Origin: Bacteroidota bacterium
GTDB taxonomy: Bacteria > Bacteroidota > Bacteroidia > Bacteroidales > F082
DNA length: 56,318 nucleotides
Direction of reading: 5' to 3'
Assembly: GCA_016845105.1 (NCBI GenBank)
Contig: JAERTF010000207.1
Location: 1-56,318, forward strand
Part shown: positions 26,759-35,433 of the stretch, one piece after another
Layout: each line of letters opens with the position of its first letter
Position numbering within the stretch: position 1 is the stretch's first letter
Program-made: the position numbers and the translations under genes
The notes under the pieces: generated by a model
The model's database searches: none
What the model was told of the DNA's origin: nothing
What the model saw: the letters and a program-made list of their open reading frames with translations, nothing else

Positions 26759-28894
26759 ATGATTAGAAAAATTACTTTATTAATAATAGTATCGCTTTTT
26801 TGCCATAATATTTATTCAGCCATTTATTATTCTATAAATGATGGAAACTGGAGTACTGCCTCCAATTGGTCGGGCACTTCAGGAGGTTCAGCCAGCAGCA
26901 AAGCACCAGCAAAAGGTGATGATGTTCATATTGAAGGTCATGATATAATACTTGATGTTGATTTAAGCGATAATCCCGGAATAGAACTAATAATTACTCT
27001 TGATGGCTCACTTACTTCTTCAGGTACCCAGGGTGTTCTGATTGCAACAAATGGAGATCTGGATATATCAAGCGGAACTGTAGATGTATACACAGTTGAT
27101 TTAAAAAATGGGGCAATTGTAAATGTTGGTGCATCTGGAACCTTAATATCAGATCAGTGGGTAGCTAATAATGCAACAATCACAGTAGATGGGACTATGC
27201 AAGTTGGTACTTATTTGGATAATGCTGGAACAATTTCAGGTAATGGTACTATTACAGCTGCTCAATATCTTGGCGCAGGAAGCGTTTTCGGCATTACACC
27301 TACAAGCTCAATTGCTGATGGCTCCACAGTTGGTGGTTGGACATGGAGTGGATCAACAAATACAGATTGGGGTACAGCATCCAATTGGGCTATCGCATCT
27401 GTACCTACCCAAACAAGTAATGTGGTAATTATGTCAGGAGGTAATCAGCCTATAATTAATACAACTGCAGCTACAAATAATGTAATTATCAACTCTAGTG
27501 CTACATTGGATATAATCGAAACATACTCGCTAACAATTAATGGCGACCTATCCAATTCAGGTACTTTAACTATTAAATCGTCATCAAGTGGCACAGGATC
27601 ATTGCTAGTAAACGGCACCTCAACCGGAAATATAGTTGTTGAAAGATATCTTACAGATGGAGCTTGGCATCTAATAAGCCCAACCACTTCAGGAGTAACA
27701 GCAAACAACTTTTACTGGAGTGAAAGCCCTAGTGCATGGTTAACTTATCATACCGAAACCACAAATGACTGGACATACAATACCTCTCTATCAACATCAA
27801 TGCCCATTGGTCAGGGGTGGTCTGTGTGGCTTGATAATGGCTCAAAAACAAGTGCTACAGCTACTATGACTGGCACAATACAGATTAGCGACCTAACAGC
27901 TTCACTTTCATATAGTGGCAGTGGTGATAATCAAGGGTGGAACCTCTTGGGTAATCCTTATGCAACAGCAATTGATTGGGATAATGGTACATGGGGTTCG
28001 AATACCACAGGAACGGTTTATGTTTGGGATAATGGCTATAATTCAGGAGATTACAGGTCATGGAATGGGTCAGAAGGAGATCTTACAAATGGCGTTATTC
28101 CAATGGGACAGGGTTTCTTTGTGAAATCATCTAGCGCTGGTGACTTTGTAATTCCTTCTGGAGCTAGAGTTATCAGCTCCACCGATATATATAAACAGGG
28201 AAATGATATGTCAAATAATCAGTATATGCGTTTTCAGCTAGACATGGAAAACCATGGTAACACTCTTTTTATTGGATTTCCAGAAAACGGAACATCCGAA
28301 TTTGATTACAAAGGTGATGCAACAAAGTTATACTCAAATTCAGACATGCCTCAGCTTTATACCATAGAAAAAGGATCTAAATTATGTATAAATGCAAATG
28401 AGCCTTTAATCAATGATACTAAAACAATACCGCTGTATATAGATCAGGTTGTGGATGGAGATTATTCACTTACTTCATCTCAATTGGAAAACTTGCCTGA
28501 TGTTAACGTATCTTTGGAAGACATTAAAACAGGAGTTTTTCAAAACTTAAATACCCGCCCTATTTATGAATTTACCGCAATTGAAGGCGATGATAAACAC
28601 AGATTTAATGTTCACTTTAGCTCATCGCCATCTTCTATTTCTAGAATGGAAATAAATAATAAAGATGTTCACATATATGGTGCTAATAATACCATTAATA
28701 TCTATTCAAAAGGAGAAGAATCCAAAACAGGAGGTGTATTAAGGGTATATAACCTCAACGGACAGCTTATTAAAAAGCAAGATGTTGGTTATGGTAAATT
28801 GATAAAAATTCCTGTTAATACAAGTGAAAGAATTCTTATTGTGAAGCTCCATAAGCAAGGGTCGGTGATAGTTGAAAAGGTAGTAATAAAATAG
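26759..28894 (+). CDS. T9SS-type surface protein, beta-rich, function unknown
   Basis: 711 residues with a signal peptide (to ~21, ...NIYSA-IYYS). The start of the mature part (NWSTASNWSG...) and a second copy near residue 205 (NTDWGTASNWAIASVPTQTSNVVI) are the repeated N/D-W-x-x-x-x-N-W element that begins parallel-beta/adhesin-like repeats of Bacteroidota surface proteins; the region between is a low-complexity G/T/S beta-helix-like stretch. A middle region (~285-460: WHLISPTTSG..., GWNLLGNPYATAIDWD, GQGFFVKS) is common in T9SS cargo. The C-terminal ~80 residues (RVYNLNGQLIKK...ILIVKL...VEKVVIK) are a sorting-domain variant without a clear YPNP. Likely an adhesin or matrix protein. The next small gene begins 11 nt later. 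Confidence 0.8.
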   Translation: MIRKITLLIIVSLFCHNIYSAIYYSINDGNWSTASNWSGTSGGSASSKAPAKGDDVHIEGHDIILDVDLSDNPGIELIITLDGSLTSSGTQGVLIATNGDLDISSGTVDVYTVDLKNGAIVNVGASGTLISDQWVANNATITVDGTMQVGTYLDNAGTISGNGTITAAQYLGAGSVFGITPTSSIADGSTVGGWTWSGSTNTDWGTASNWAIASVPTQTSNVVIMSGGNQPIINTTAATNNVIINSSATLDIIETYSLTINGDLSNSGTLTIKSSSSGTGSLLVNGTSTGNIVVERYLTDGAWHLISPTTSGVTANNFYWSESPSAWLTYHTETTNDWTYNTSLSTSMPIGQGWSVWLDNGSKTSATATMTGTIQISDLTASLSYSGSGDNQGWNLLGNPYATAIDWDNGTWGSNTTGTVYVWDNGYNSGDYRSWNGSEGDLTNGVIPMGQGFFVKSSSAGDFVIPSGARVISSTDIYKQGNDMSNNQYMRFQLDMENHGNTLFIGFPENGTSEFDYKGDATKLYSNSDMPQLYTIEKGSKLCINANEPLINDTKTIPLYIDQVVDGDYSLTSSQLENLPDVNVSLEDIKTGVFQNLNTRPIYEFTAIEGDDKHRFNVHFSSSPSSISRMEINNKDVHIYGANNTINIYSKGEESKTGGVLRVYNLNGQLIKKQDVGYGKLIKIPVNTSERILIVKLHKQGSVIVEKVVIK

Positions 28895-28905
28895 ATTAAT
28901 AGGTC

Positions 28906-29154
28906 ATGAAAATTATATCAAATATTATAAGAATAACAGGAACAATTTTAACAGCATTAATTATTTCGTATAACGTTAGTGCGCAGGGACCCCCACCTCC
29001 TCCAGGAGGTTCATCAGGTGGCTCTAACACAAGTGGAAATCAAAATGGGGGAAATGCCCCGATTGGTGGTGGCCTTCTCATCTTACTTGGCCTTGGTGCT
29101 GCTTATGGCGGACGTAAGCTATATCAGATAAGAAAAGAAACGCTGGAAGAGTAG
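28906..29154 (+). CDS. Small PID-CTERM-like sorted protein
   Basis: 82 residues: signal peptide (ends ...NVSAQ-GPPP), a short proline/glycine/asparagine-rich body (PPPPPGG, SSGGSN, GNQNGGN), then API-GGG-LLILLGLGAAYGGRKL and a basic tail. The C-terminal motif (P-I-x-G-G, hydrophobic span, YG-x-K/R-K/R) resembles the PID-CTERM class of predicted Bacteroidota sorting signals. The mature chain between signals is only about 25 residues. It follows a T9SS surface protein gene by 11 nt, so it is probably made with it. Function unknown; such proteins may be cell-surface adapters or simply processed peptides. Confidence 0.75.
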   Translation: MKIISNIIRITGTILTALIISYNVSAQGPPPPPGGSSGGSNTSGNQNGGNAPIGGGLLILLGLGAAYGGRKLYQIRKETLEE

Positions 29155-29158
29155 CACA

Positions 29159-30610
29159 TCAATAAATTATCTGCTTAACTACTTTTGTCTGATTTTCATT
29201 AGATAGAATAATGCTATATATACCTGATGGGTAATCCCTTATATCAAGGTATAATGTCTCAAATTCCTTTAAGTCAAGTGATAGTGCCTGTTGACCTCTA
29301 CTGTTAACAATTCTTATGGTAAAGCTCCTATCACTACTCGATGATATATTAATGGTATTGTTTGATGGGTTTGGGTAAATTCTTATTTCAATGTCCGTTT
29401 TTGCTTGGGTGCCTAACCAAAAATAAACTTCCGAAGAAAGTGTGTCCCAGCTCATCAGGTCGTTACTAACAAATTGTGTCACCTTGTAGTCTCCATATTC
29501 TGCATATTCATGTACAGGATTTTGTTCAGTGCTATAGGTTCCATCTCCAAAATCCCAATACCATGAAGTTGCTGATATGCTTTGATCAAAAAACTCATAA
29601 ATGCCAAGGTCTTCATAATAGAAACCCGCTCTAGGCTTATGAATATCATACATGAAACTTTCGGTTTTGTTAAAAACAGTATCCCAATACTGGTTTGGGC
29701 TACCCGGCCAATCACCATTATCGGTACCATAAAACTCGTGTCCTTCTCCGGCAACAAAATATTTTTCAACTTCATTTCCAAGGTTTTCAATTTGTTCAGC
29801 AATAAGACTACTACCATAAGTGGCAGGAAAAGCAGGGTTTCCAAATGCACTACCAAAGCCAATAGGCACCGTTGCATCAGCAGTACCATGAGCTAAAAAT
29901 GCGGGAATGGTATCAGTTTCAATAATAAGAGTTGTGTCCTGTAATGCTCCCCACAATGATATTAATCCAGCCGCTCTTCCCGAATGTTCATAATCATTTC
30001 CCGAGCAGTCTAAACAACCTAAATCAGGACTATTATAGGTTTCCGGAGGTCTCTCATCCTCGGTATCCATATAAATATTATGCATTCCAACATAGGCGCC
30101 TGCACTGCTTCCCAAAATATAAATATTATTGGTATCTACTCCGTATAGCTGTGCATTTTCCTTAAGGTATCTAATTGCAGACCTTCCATCCTGAAGCCCT
30201 CTGTAAACAGCACGAGTTGAACTTTCCGAGCTAAAAACATTCATTCCCAAGCGATAATCAATACTAGCCGTTACATACCCCCTGTGTGCCAATGAATCAC
30301 AAAATGCTACCATGTCTTCTGCAGATTTAGTTCCGGAAACAAAAGCACCAGAATGTGCACAAATTAGAGCAGGTCGATAATCTAAGGTATCTCCAACTGG
30401 CAAATAAATATCCATAAGAAGATCCTGTGCTGTAGTATTATTTTCATTTAAGTAAGGAAAAGCAAGGGCAGGGGCGTTTCCATAAACAACATCATATTGT
30501 ATTTCAATTTCGTTAAAAACCGAAGTTGAATATCTATCATTATATGAAATTTGTGAATAACCAAAGGTGATAAAAAGGAGAAAAGTGATAAAAATTGATG
30601 TGCGCTTCAT
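29159..30610 (-). CDS. T9SS-exported alpha/beta-hydrolase (carboxylesterase) with PKD domain
   Basis: 483 residues from the ATG at 30610; an in-frame TTG at 30634 lies in a -7 promoter box. Signal peptide (ends ...GYSQ-ISYN), esterase/lipase fold of the BD-FAE/carboxylesterase type (~30-325), PKD domain (~340-410: WYWDFGDGTYSTEQNPVHEY), T9SS sorting domain (~415-483, IYPNPSNNTI...GIYSIIL). Catalytic features are AHSGAF (oxyanion), the nucleophile in GSSAGAYVG, and GEGHEF with the His. Extracellular esterases of this type deacetylate or de-esterify polysaccharides; the substrate here is not known. The stop lies 4 nt from the convergent PID-CTERM gene stop. Confidence 0.87.
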   Translation of the reverse strand: MKRTSIFITFLLFITFGYSQISYNDRYSTSVFNEIEIQYDVVYGNAPALAFPYLNENNTTAQDLLMDIYLPVGDTLDYRPALICAHSGAFVSGTKSAEDMVAFCDSLAHRGYVTASIDYRLGMNVFSSESSTRAVYRGLQDGRSAIRYLKENAQLYGVDTNNIYILGSSAGAYVGMHNIYMDTEDERPPETYNSPDLGCLDCSGNDYEHSGRAAGLISLWGALQDTTLIIETDTIPAFLAHGTADATVPIGFGSAFGNPAFPATYGSSLIAEQIENLGNEVEKYFVAGEGHEFYGTDNGDWPGSPNQYWDTVFNKTESFMYDIHKPRAGFYYEDLGIYEFFDQSISATSWYWDFGDGTYSTEQNPVHEYAEYGDYKVTQFVSNDLMSWDTLSSEVYFWLGTQAKTDIEIRIYPNPSNNTINISSSSDRSFTIRIVNSRGQQALSLDLKEFETLYLDIRDYPSGIYSIILSNENQTKVVKQIIY

Positions 30611-30631
30611 TATGCTGTGCTTAGTTTCATA

Positions 30632-30639
30632 CAAAAATA
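30632..30639 (-). promoter_or_regulatory. -7 promoter box for the PKD esterase
   Basis: The minus strand reads TATTTTTG, a full TAnnTTTG match, 22 nt before the ATG at 30610 and overlapping the alternative TTG start. Confidence 0.45.
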
Positions 30640-30756
30640 GGGCTAATTTTTTTGCATAGATTTTTATGATTGGAATTTGAATTATTTTTATTTGGAAAGA
30701 CAGTATTGCAACAGACTTACATGTCGCGTATCTAAATATAAGTCTTTGAACCTGTG

Positions 30757-30790
30757 TTAAAAAAAATCCCCGCAGAGACTCTCTGAGGGG
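30757..30790 (-). terminator. Rho-independent terminator after the 32-residue-repeat gene
   Basis: On the minus strand CCCC-x-CAGAG (30790-30781 side) pairs with CTCTG-x-GGGG across a three-base loop, with one mismatch, followed by eight T (A run at 30759-30766). It follows the stop at 30846. Confidence 0.8.
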
Positions 30791-30845
30791 AGGAGATTTT
30801 AGTTATTACTAAAACCCTATATATTGAGAAAATTATTGCTTATTT

Positions 30846-31202
30846 TTATCTTGCTGCTACGAGTAATCTATGGCATGAGTTAATCACTAATTCAGTTGGA
30901 ATATCATCAATGTATTCTTCTTCATCAAAACTAAAATCCATTGATACTGCCTGGGCATATAAACTATCAAAAGGAACATTGTCAATATTCATGGGGATGT
31001 CATCTACGTAATCTTCATCTTCGAACGAAAAGTCTGCCACCAATGCATTTTCATATTTAACCTGGGCTATAACTTCTTCAATGTCAAATGGAATATCATC
31101 TATATAGTTTTCTTGATTAAATTCAAGTCCGTTTGCAAAAATGTTTAAAGATAGTAGTAGTGCTGCGAAGAGGATTGTTGTGGATTTAGTAGTAGTTTTC
31201 AT
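30846..31202 (-). CDS. Small exported protein of three 32-residue YIDDIP repeats
   Basis: 118 residues: signal peptide (1-23, ...NIFA-N) and then three tandem repeats of exactly 32 residues. The anchor motif Y(I/V)DDIP is at 33-38, 65-70 and 97-102, each preceded by an aromatic/acidic stretch (F-x-x-E-x, FSFEDED, FSFDEEE). The third repeat is cut short and ends in a non-acidic tail (NSCHRLLVAAR) with the only mature Cys. The mature protein is strongly acidic. I recognise no family. It has its own -7 box (31236-31243) and its own terminator, so it is a monocistronic, probably well-expressed gene. Acidic periodic repeats suggest metal (Ca) or partner binding, which is speculation. Confidence 0.8.
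   Translation of the reverse strand: MKTTTKSTTILFAALLLSLNIFANGLEFNQENYIDDIPFDIEEVIAQVKYENALVADFSFEDEDYVDDIPMNIDNVPFDSLYAQAVSMDFSFDEEEYIDDIPTELVINSCHRLLVAAR
30849..31127 (-). repeat. Three tandem 96-bp coding repeats
   Basis: The 32-residue protein repeats correspond to DNA units at 31127-31032, 31031-30936 and 30935-30849 (last one short). They keep the reading frame, so the array can expand or contract without frameshift. Confidence 0.65.
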
Positions 31203-31235
31203 CGTTCTATATTTTTTCTGTGATTAATTATGAAG

Positions 31236-31243
31236 CAAAAATA
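31236..31243 (-). promoter_or_regulatory. -7 promoter box for the YIDDIP-repeat gene
   Basis: The minus strand reads TATTTTTG, a full TAnnTTTG match, 34 nt before the ATG at 31202. Confidence 0.45.
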
Positions 31244-31358
31244 TGCTCAATAATGGCTCATGTAAATAACCATTAGGCAAATGGCATGGATTATTCGGTA
31301 AATGGTGAATTTTAATTGTTTTGCCGGTGAATGGCGAATAAAATCAATATCTCAAACA

Positions 31359-31389
31359 TAAAAAAAGCGCAATACTAATAGTATTACGC
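31359..31389 (-). terminator. Rho-independent terminator after tpx
   Basis: On the minus strand GCGTAATAC, loop TATTA, GTATTGCGC (one G-T pair; plus coordinates 31367-31389), then a run of T (A run ending at 31366). Confidence 0.8.
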
Positions 31390-31412
31390 CTCAATTTTTT
31401 AAATTTCCTTTC

Positions 31413-31910
31413 TTACAATGATGCCAATGCTTTATCGTAATCGGGTTCATCAACAATTTCAGGAACCTGCTCTGTATAAACAACTTTGCCGGCCTCATCA
31501 ACAACCACAACGGCTCTTGACTCTAAGCCCGCAAGTGGTCCGTCAGCAATTTCCACTCCATAGGATTTTCCAAACTCCCCTGTTCTGAAATCACTCATAT
31601 TAATAACATCCTCTAATCCTTCAGCTCCACAAAACCGTGCCTGAGCAAAAGGTAAATCTTTAGAAATACAGAGTACTACAGTGTTTTCAAGGTTTGATGC
31701 TTCCTGATTAAATCTGCGTACAGATGCTGCACATGTACCAGTGTCCAAACTAGGAAAAACATTTAATACTACTTTCTTTCCTTTATAATCTGATAAGTTA
31801 CCCAAGGATAAATCATTTTTAACAAGGGTAAATTCAGGGGCAACTGTTCCTATTTCTGGTAAGTTACCAATTGTATTTATTGCATTTCCTTTTAATGTTA
31901 TTTGTGCCAT
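31413..31910 (-). CDS. tpx: Thiol peroxidase (Tpx, atypical 2-Cys peroxiredoxin)
   Basis: 165-residue Tpx reducing H2O2 and alkyl hydroperoxides with thioredoxin. The peroxidatic Cys is C60 in PSLDTGTCAASVRRF and the resolving Cys is C94 in ARFCGAEGL, the same positions and spacing (34) as in E. coli Tpx. The N-terminal LKGNAINTIGNLPEIGTVAPEFTL is typical. It is monocistronic, with a -7 box upstream and a terminator downstream. Usually cytoplasmic in Bacteroidota; no signal peptide is seen here. Confidence 0.96.
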   Translation of the reverse strand: MAQITLKGNAINTIGNLPEIGTVAPEFTLVKNDLSLGNLSDYKGKKVVLNVFPSLDTGTCAASVRRFNQEASNLENTVVLCISKDLPFAQARFCGAEGLEDVINMSDFRTGEFGKSYGVEIADGPLAGLESRAVVVVDEAGKVVYTEQVPEIVDEPDYDKALASL

Positions 31911-31940
31911 TATATTTTGCTTTTATGATTAATTAAAGTG

Positions 31941-31948
31941 CAAAAGTA
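31941..31948 (-). promoter_or_regulatory. -7 promoter box for tpx
   Basis: The minus strand reads TACTTTTG, a full TAnnTTTG match, 31 nt before the ATG at 31910. No clear -33. Confidence 0.5.
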
Positions 31949-32056
31949 ATTTAATTTAGAATACTTCTTAATAAGAATGTCTTAAAAAAAAGAAACAGAT
32001 GTTAATGGATGTAGAAGAGAATTATTAATTTGCACAATTCAAAAAAATGTTATGAA

Positions 32057-33640
32057 ATGAGATATTTGGTTGGTTTGTTAATTATAATTTTTTCGATGTA
32101 TTCACCTATGGTGCATTCATGTACTAATTTGTTGGTTACAAAAGGTGCTTCTGTAGATAGTGCAACTTATTTGGTGTATTTAAATGATGGTGAATGGCTT
32201 TATCATCTTAATCAAACAAATGCAAAAGACCATAATATTGCCGATTCGTTGACCTACACTAGTATGAAGGGGACAAAATATAAAATCCACCAGGTAAGTC
32301 ATACTAATGCAATTATTGGATTCCAAATTAATGAACATCAGCTGGCAATAGGCGAGACGACATTTGAAGGAAGAGTTGAGCTATGGGATAAGGATTTGCC
32401 CTTGAAATACTGGGAACTTATGGAACTGGCATTGCTAAGGGCAAGCACAGCAAGAGAGGCAATTAAAGTTATAACCACCCTTGTTAATCAGTATGGTTAT
32501 GGCAGTGAGGGTGAATCATTTTCAATTGCTGATCCTAACGAAGCATGGGTATTGGAAATGATAGGAACAGGAGGAATGGGTGGCGCAGTTTGGGTTGCCA
32601 TGAGGGTGCCGGACGGAATGATTGCCGCGCATGCGAATCATTCAAGGATAGGAGAGTTTCCAATGAATGATCCTGAAAACTGCATGTACTCAGAAAACGT
32701 TATTGATATTGCAGTGGAGAGAGGTTATTATGATCCTGGTTCAGGCGAACCTTTTGAGTTTAATAATGTTTATGACCCTCCATCAAAGCAGCATATTAGG
32801 TATTCCGAATCAAGAGTTTGGAGTATTTATAATAGGGCAGCCCCATCATTGAATCTTAGTATCAACTATAACCGAGGCATTGAAAATGCCGGAAGGTATC
32901 CATTATTTATCGTGCCTGATAAAAAACTTGGTTTATTGGATGTTTTTTCTTTGGTTAGAGATCATTATGAGGGGACAGAAATAGATATGAGAATTGGTAT
33001 TACTTCTGGGCCATTTGGCAACCCAAACAGGATAAGACCATTATCCTGGGAGGATGATTCAATAAAGTATACCTTTGAAAGACCCATTTCAACATATAAC
33101 ACTGCATTTTCATATGTTGCACAGCTTCGTAATTATTTACCAAATGAAATTGGTGGTATTGCATGGTTTGGAGTTGATGATACTTATACTTCGTGCTATT
33201 TTCCAATTTATTGTTGTGTAGCCAAAATCCCAGAACCGTTTGCAACCGGCGATATAAATCGTTATTCAAAAGAGTCGGCGTGGTGGGTGTTTAATTTTGC
33301 TGCCAACTATGCAAATACCCGATACACTGATATTGTTGAAGATATAGTGGCTCTACAATCAAAGACTGAAAGTACGTTTATATCTCATCAGGATTCAGTT
33401 GAGTTGCTGGCCATAAATATGGATAAAAAGCAACGTTTAGACTTTCTTACACAATATTCTATTACTGCTGGAGAGTTGGTACATAGTAACTGGGTTGCTC
33501 TTGGTAACAAACTAATTACAAAGTATAACGATGGCTATATTAAAGATGATAATAATAAAATATCTACCAAAGGCTACCCCAAAAGCTGGTTAAAGCGTGT
33601 TGTTGAAGAAGATGGTGAAAAATTTAAGGTAACAGACTAA
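32057..33640 (+). CDS. C69-family dipeptidase (PepD-like), exported
   Basis: 527 residues from the ATG at 32057; the longest ORF starts at a TTG (32030) that I reject because the ATG gives a normal signal peptide. The signal ends ...MVHS-C, and the next residues CTNLLVTKGAS are the N-terminal-nucleophile start of peptidase family C69, in which a Cys exposed by processing is the catalytic residue. Downstream family features are AIGETTFEGR, SFSIADPNEAWVLEMIG, ANHSRIGEFP and FGVDDTYTSCYFPIYC. Known members cleave dipeptides or act on peptidoglycan-derived peptides. The Cys directly after the signal peptide could also be read as a lipobox, but HSC lacks a good [LVI]-x-x-C context. Confidence 0.85.
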   Translation: MRYLVGLLIIIFSMYSPMVHSCTNLLVTKGASVDSATYLVYLNDGEWLYHLNQTNAKDHNIADSLTYTSMKGTKYKIHQVSHTNAIIGFQINEHQLAIGETTFEGRVELWDKDLPLKYWELMELALLRASTAREAIKVITTLVNQYGYGSEGESFSIADPNEAWVLEMIGTGGMGGAVWVAMRVPDGMIAAHANHSRIGEFPMNDPENCMYSENVIDIAVERGYYDPGSGEPFEFNNVYDPPSKQHIRYSESRVWSIYNRAAPSLNLSINYNRGIENAGRYPLFIVPDKKLGLLDVFSLVRDHYEGTEIDMRIGITSGPFGNPNRIRPLSWEDDSIKYTFERPISTYNTAFSYVAQLRNYLPNEIGGIAWFGVDDTYTSCYFPIYCCVAKIPEPFATGDINRYSKESAWWVFNFAANYANTRYTDIVEDIVALQSKTESTFISHQDSVELLAINMDKKQRLDFLTQYSITAGELVHSNWVALGNKLITKYNDGYIKDDNNKISTKGYPKSWLKRVVEEDGEKFKVTD

Positions 33641-33654
33641 TAGAGTTTGTAACC

Positions 33655-34716
33655 CTAATGAGATTTTAGGGTATGTAGAGTTTGCGTTGGAAATGCAAAT
33701 TCGAGTTTGTTTTGATTAAACCGCGTTAGCACTTCCATATTTATATCATTCATTGTATTGTATATATTGGCTTCCTTTTTTATATAATATATATACCTGA
33801 TATTCAGCGCAAAATCACCAAATGAAGTAAACGAAGTAACTGTTCTTGATTCATCAACACCTTCATTATCCGCACTAATTTCTTTAAGAATATCCATAGC
33901 CAATTGCATCTTTTCAGGTGTAGTGTCGTAAGTAAGCCCCAGGTCAACTGTTGTTTTGCGTGCGTTCTCCATTGAAACATTAATTATTGAATCGTTGGCA
34001 ATTGAACCATTTGGTAAAGTAACAATCCTCCCATCAAGGGTTTGAATACGAGTACTTCTTACACCTACCTCCTTAACAATGCCTTCATAACCCTTGGCAA
34101 TAATTCGGTCGTTTATTGTGAATGGTTTGTCAGTAAATAGAACAAAGCCACCAAAAATATGAGAAATTGAATCCTTTGCTGCCAATGCAAACGCAAGGCT
34201 TCCGATTCCCAGGCCGGCAATTAGGGCTGTAACGTCGTAACCGGCATTATTTAATCCAACAACTATGGCTAGAATCCAAATGGAAATTGATACTGTTTTT
34301 CGAACAATTGGCAATAGTTGGTCGTCAAGGTCCGTATCAGTTTTCGCAACTAGTGGAGCAAGAAATTCATCAATAAAAGCATTAAATAGTCTAACAATAA
34401 GCCATGCTATGTTAAAAGTAACTATAAAGTAAAACGCATGGCCAATCATTTCGCTAAACCAATTGGTTAGGGTTAAGGTTTGGATACCATACCAAACTCC
34501 AGTGATAATTATCGCAAAAACTACAGGCTCCTCTATTTCATCAATTATAATGTCGTCAAGCTTTGTTTTAGTGCGTTTTGTAAATTGTTTAACAACCTTT
34601 GTAATTAAAAAATACACAAGTTTTGAAAGCAGTATAGACGCTATCAATATTACCAGAGCCAGTGACCACTCTCCTATGGTATTACCATAATAGGTTTTGT
34701 CAAGGAATTCCCACAT
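33655..34716 (-). CDS. MscS-family mechanosensitive ion channel
   Basis: 353 residues from the ATG at 34716; an in-frame TTG at 34743 lies in a -7 box. Several membrane segments occur in the first ~180 residues, then the pore-lining TM3 (ALIAGLGIGSLAFALAAKDSISHIFGGFVLF, small-residue Gly/Ala pattern), the beta domain (PFTINDRI, GIVKEVGVRSTRIQTLDGRIVTLPNGSIAND) and the C-terminal alpha/beta domain. It releases solutes on hypo-osmotic shock through the cytoplasmic membrane. It is convergent with the C69 peptidase; a 7-bp stem ACCCTAA/TTAGGGT (33652-33672) overlaps its 3-prime end. Confidence 0.93.
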   Translation of the reverse strand: MWEFLDKTYYGNTIGEWSLALVILIASILLSKLVYFLITKVVKQFTKRTKTKLDDIIIDEIEEPVVFAIIITGVWYGIQTLTLTNWFSEMIGHAFYFIVTFNIAWLIVRLFNAFIDEFLAPLVAKTDTDLDDQLLPIVRKTVSISIWILAIVVGLNNAGYDVTALIAGLGIGSLAFALAAKDSISHIFGGFVLFTDKPFTINDRIIAKGYEGIVKEVGVRSTRIQTLDGRIVTLPNGSIANDSIINVSMENARKTTVDLGLTYDTTPEKMQLAMDILKEISADNEGVDESRTVTSFTSFGDFALNIRYIYYIKKEANIYNTMNDINMEVLTRFNQNKLEFAFPTQTLHTLKSH

Positions 34717-34740
34717 TAGATTGTTTATTGGTTTGTAGTA

Positions 34741-34748
34741 CAAAATTA
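34741..34748 (-). promoter_or_regulatory. -7 promoter box for the MscS gene
   Basis: The minus strand reads TAATTTTG, a full TAnnTTTG match, 25 nt before the ATG at 34716; it overlaps and so excludes the TTG start at 34743. Confidence 0.5.
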
Positions 34749-34859
34749 TTAAATAATGGGATAATTGTTTAATGATTTGTATTGAAAATTATTATTGTAA
34801 TCAACTATAGTGAATAGATTAAAATGAACTATCTTTACTTTTCACAAAATCCAAAAAAG

Positions 34860-35390
34860 ATGAATTCAAATTCTTACACAATGAACTGGTGGGTGCTTGC
34901 TTTTAATGGGTTAATTGCCTTACTTTTTGGCTTATTAGCTATTTTCTCTCCCATCGACACCCTTAAAGTTGTAGTTATGTATTTTGGCATTGTAATGCTG
35001 ATTGTTGGTGTAGCTATGATATTTGGTGCATACTCAAGTATGAAAAACAAATTAAATTATGGCACGGATTTAATTAGTGCACTTGTAACACTTGGGCTTG
35101 GAGTTGTTCTGGCGTTTTTTACAGAAAAAACACTTGAGATTTTTGTAATAGTACTGGGTATTTGGGCCATTATGTTGGGTATTGGCCAGCTAATAATTAT
35201 GTCAGCACTAGAATCAAAGGGCGACAAAAGGTTTATGCTTTACAGTGGATTATTTACATTGATTTTTGGAGTACTTCTATTTTTCAACCCTTTTGCTCTG
35301 GCCTCTATTTTTGTAATAATAGTTGGTATAATGGCGTCAATAATAGGCATTGTACTTATTTCTTTTGCATTTAAGTTGAAAAACCTTTGA
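34860..35390 (+). CDS. HdeD/DUF308-family membrane protein
   Basis: 176 residues from the ATG at 34860; an upstream in-frame ATG at 34824 would add 12 residues, but a near-consensus -7 box (TACTTTTC, 34836-34843) lies between them, so I prefer the later start. It has six predicted membrane helices arranged as three similar pairs (LLFGLLAIFSP, ...VLAFFTEKT..., FGVLLFFNPF...), the DUF308 duplication of the HdeD family. HdeD is linked to acid resistance in E. coli; the function in Bacteroidota is unknown. Divergent from the MscS gene, which fits a stress-related pair. Confidence 0.82.
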   Translation: MNSNSYTMNWWVLAFNGLIALLFGLLAIFSPIDTLKVVVMYFGIVMLIVGVAMIFGAYSSMKNKLNYGTDLISALVTLGLGVVLAFFTEKTLEIFVIVLGIWAIMLGIGQLIIMSALESKGDKRFMLYSGLFTLIFGVLLFFNPFALASIFVIIVGIMASIIGIVLISFAFKLKNL

Positions 35391-35433
35391 GAAGTGAATC
35401 GTGATTCGTGAATTGTTTGAAACTTGGAGTAAA

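Noticed and set aside
33652..33672. Stem ACCCTAA/TTAGGGT between the C69 peptidase and mscS
   Set aside because: No T-tract on either strand; mostly inside the mscS 3-prime end, so not called a terminator.
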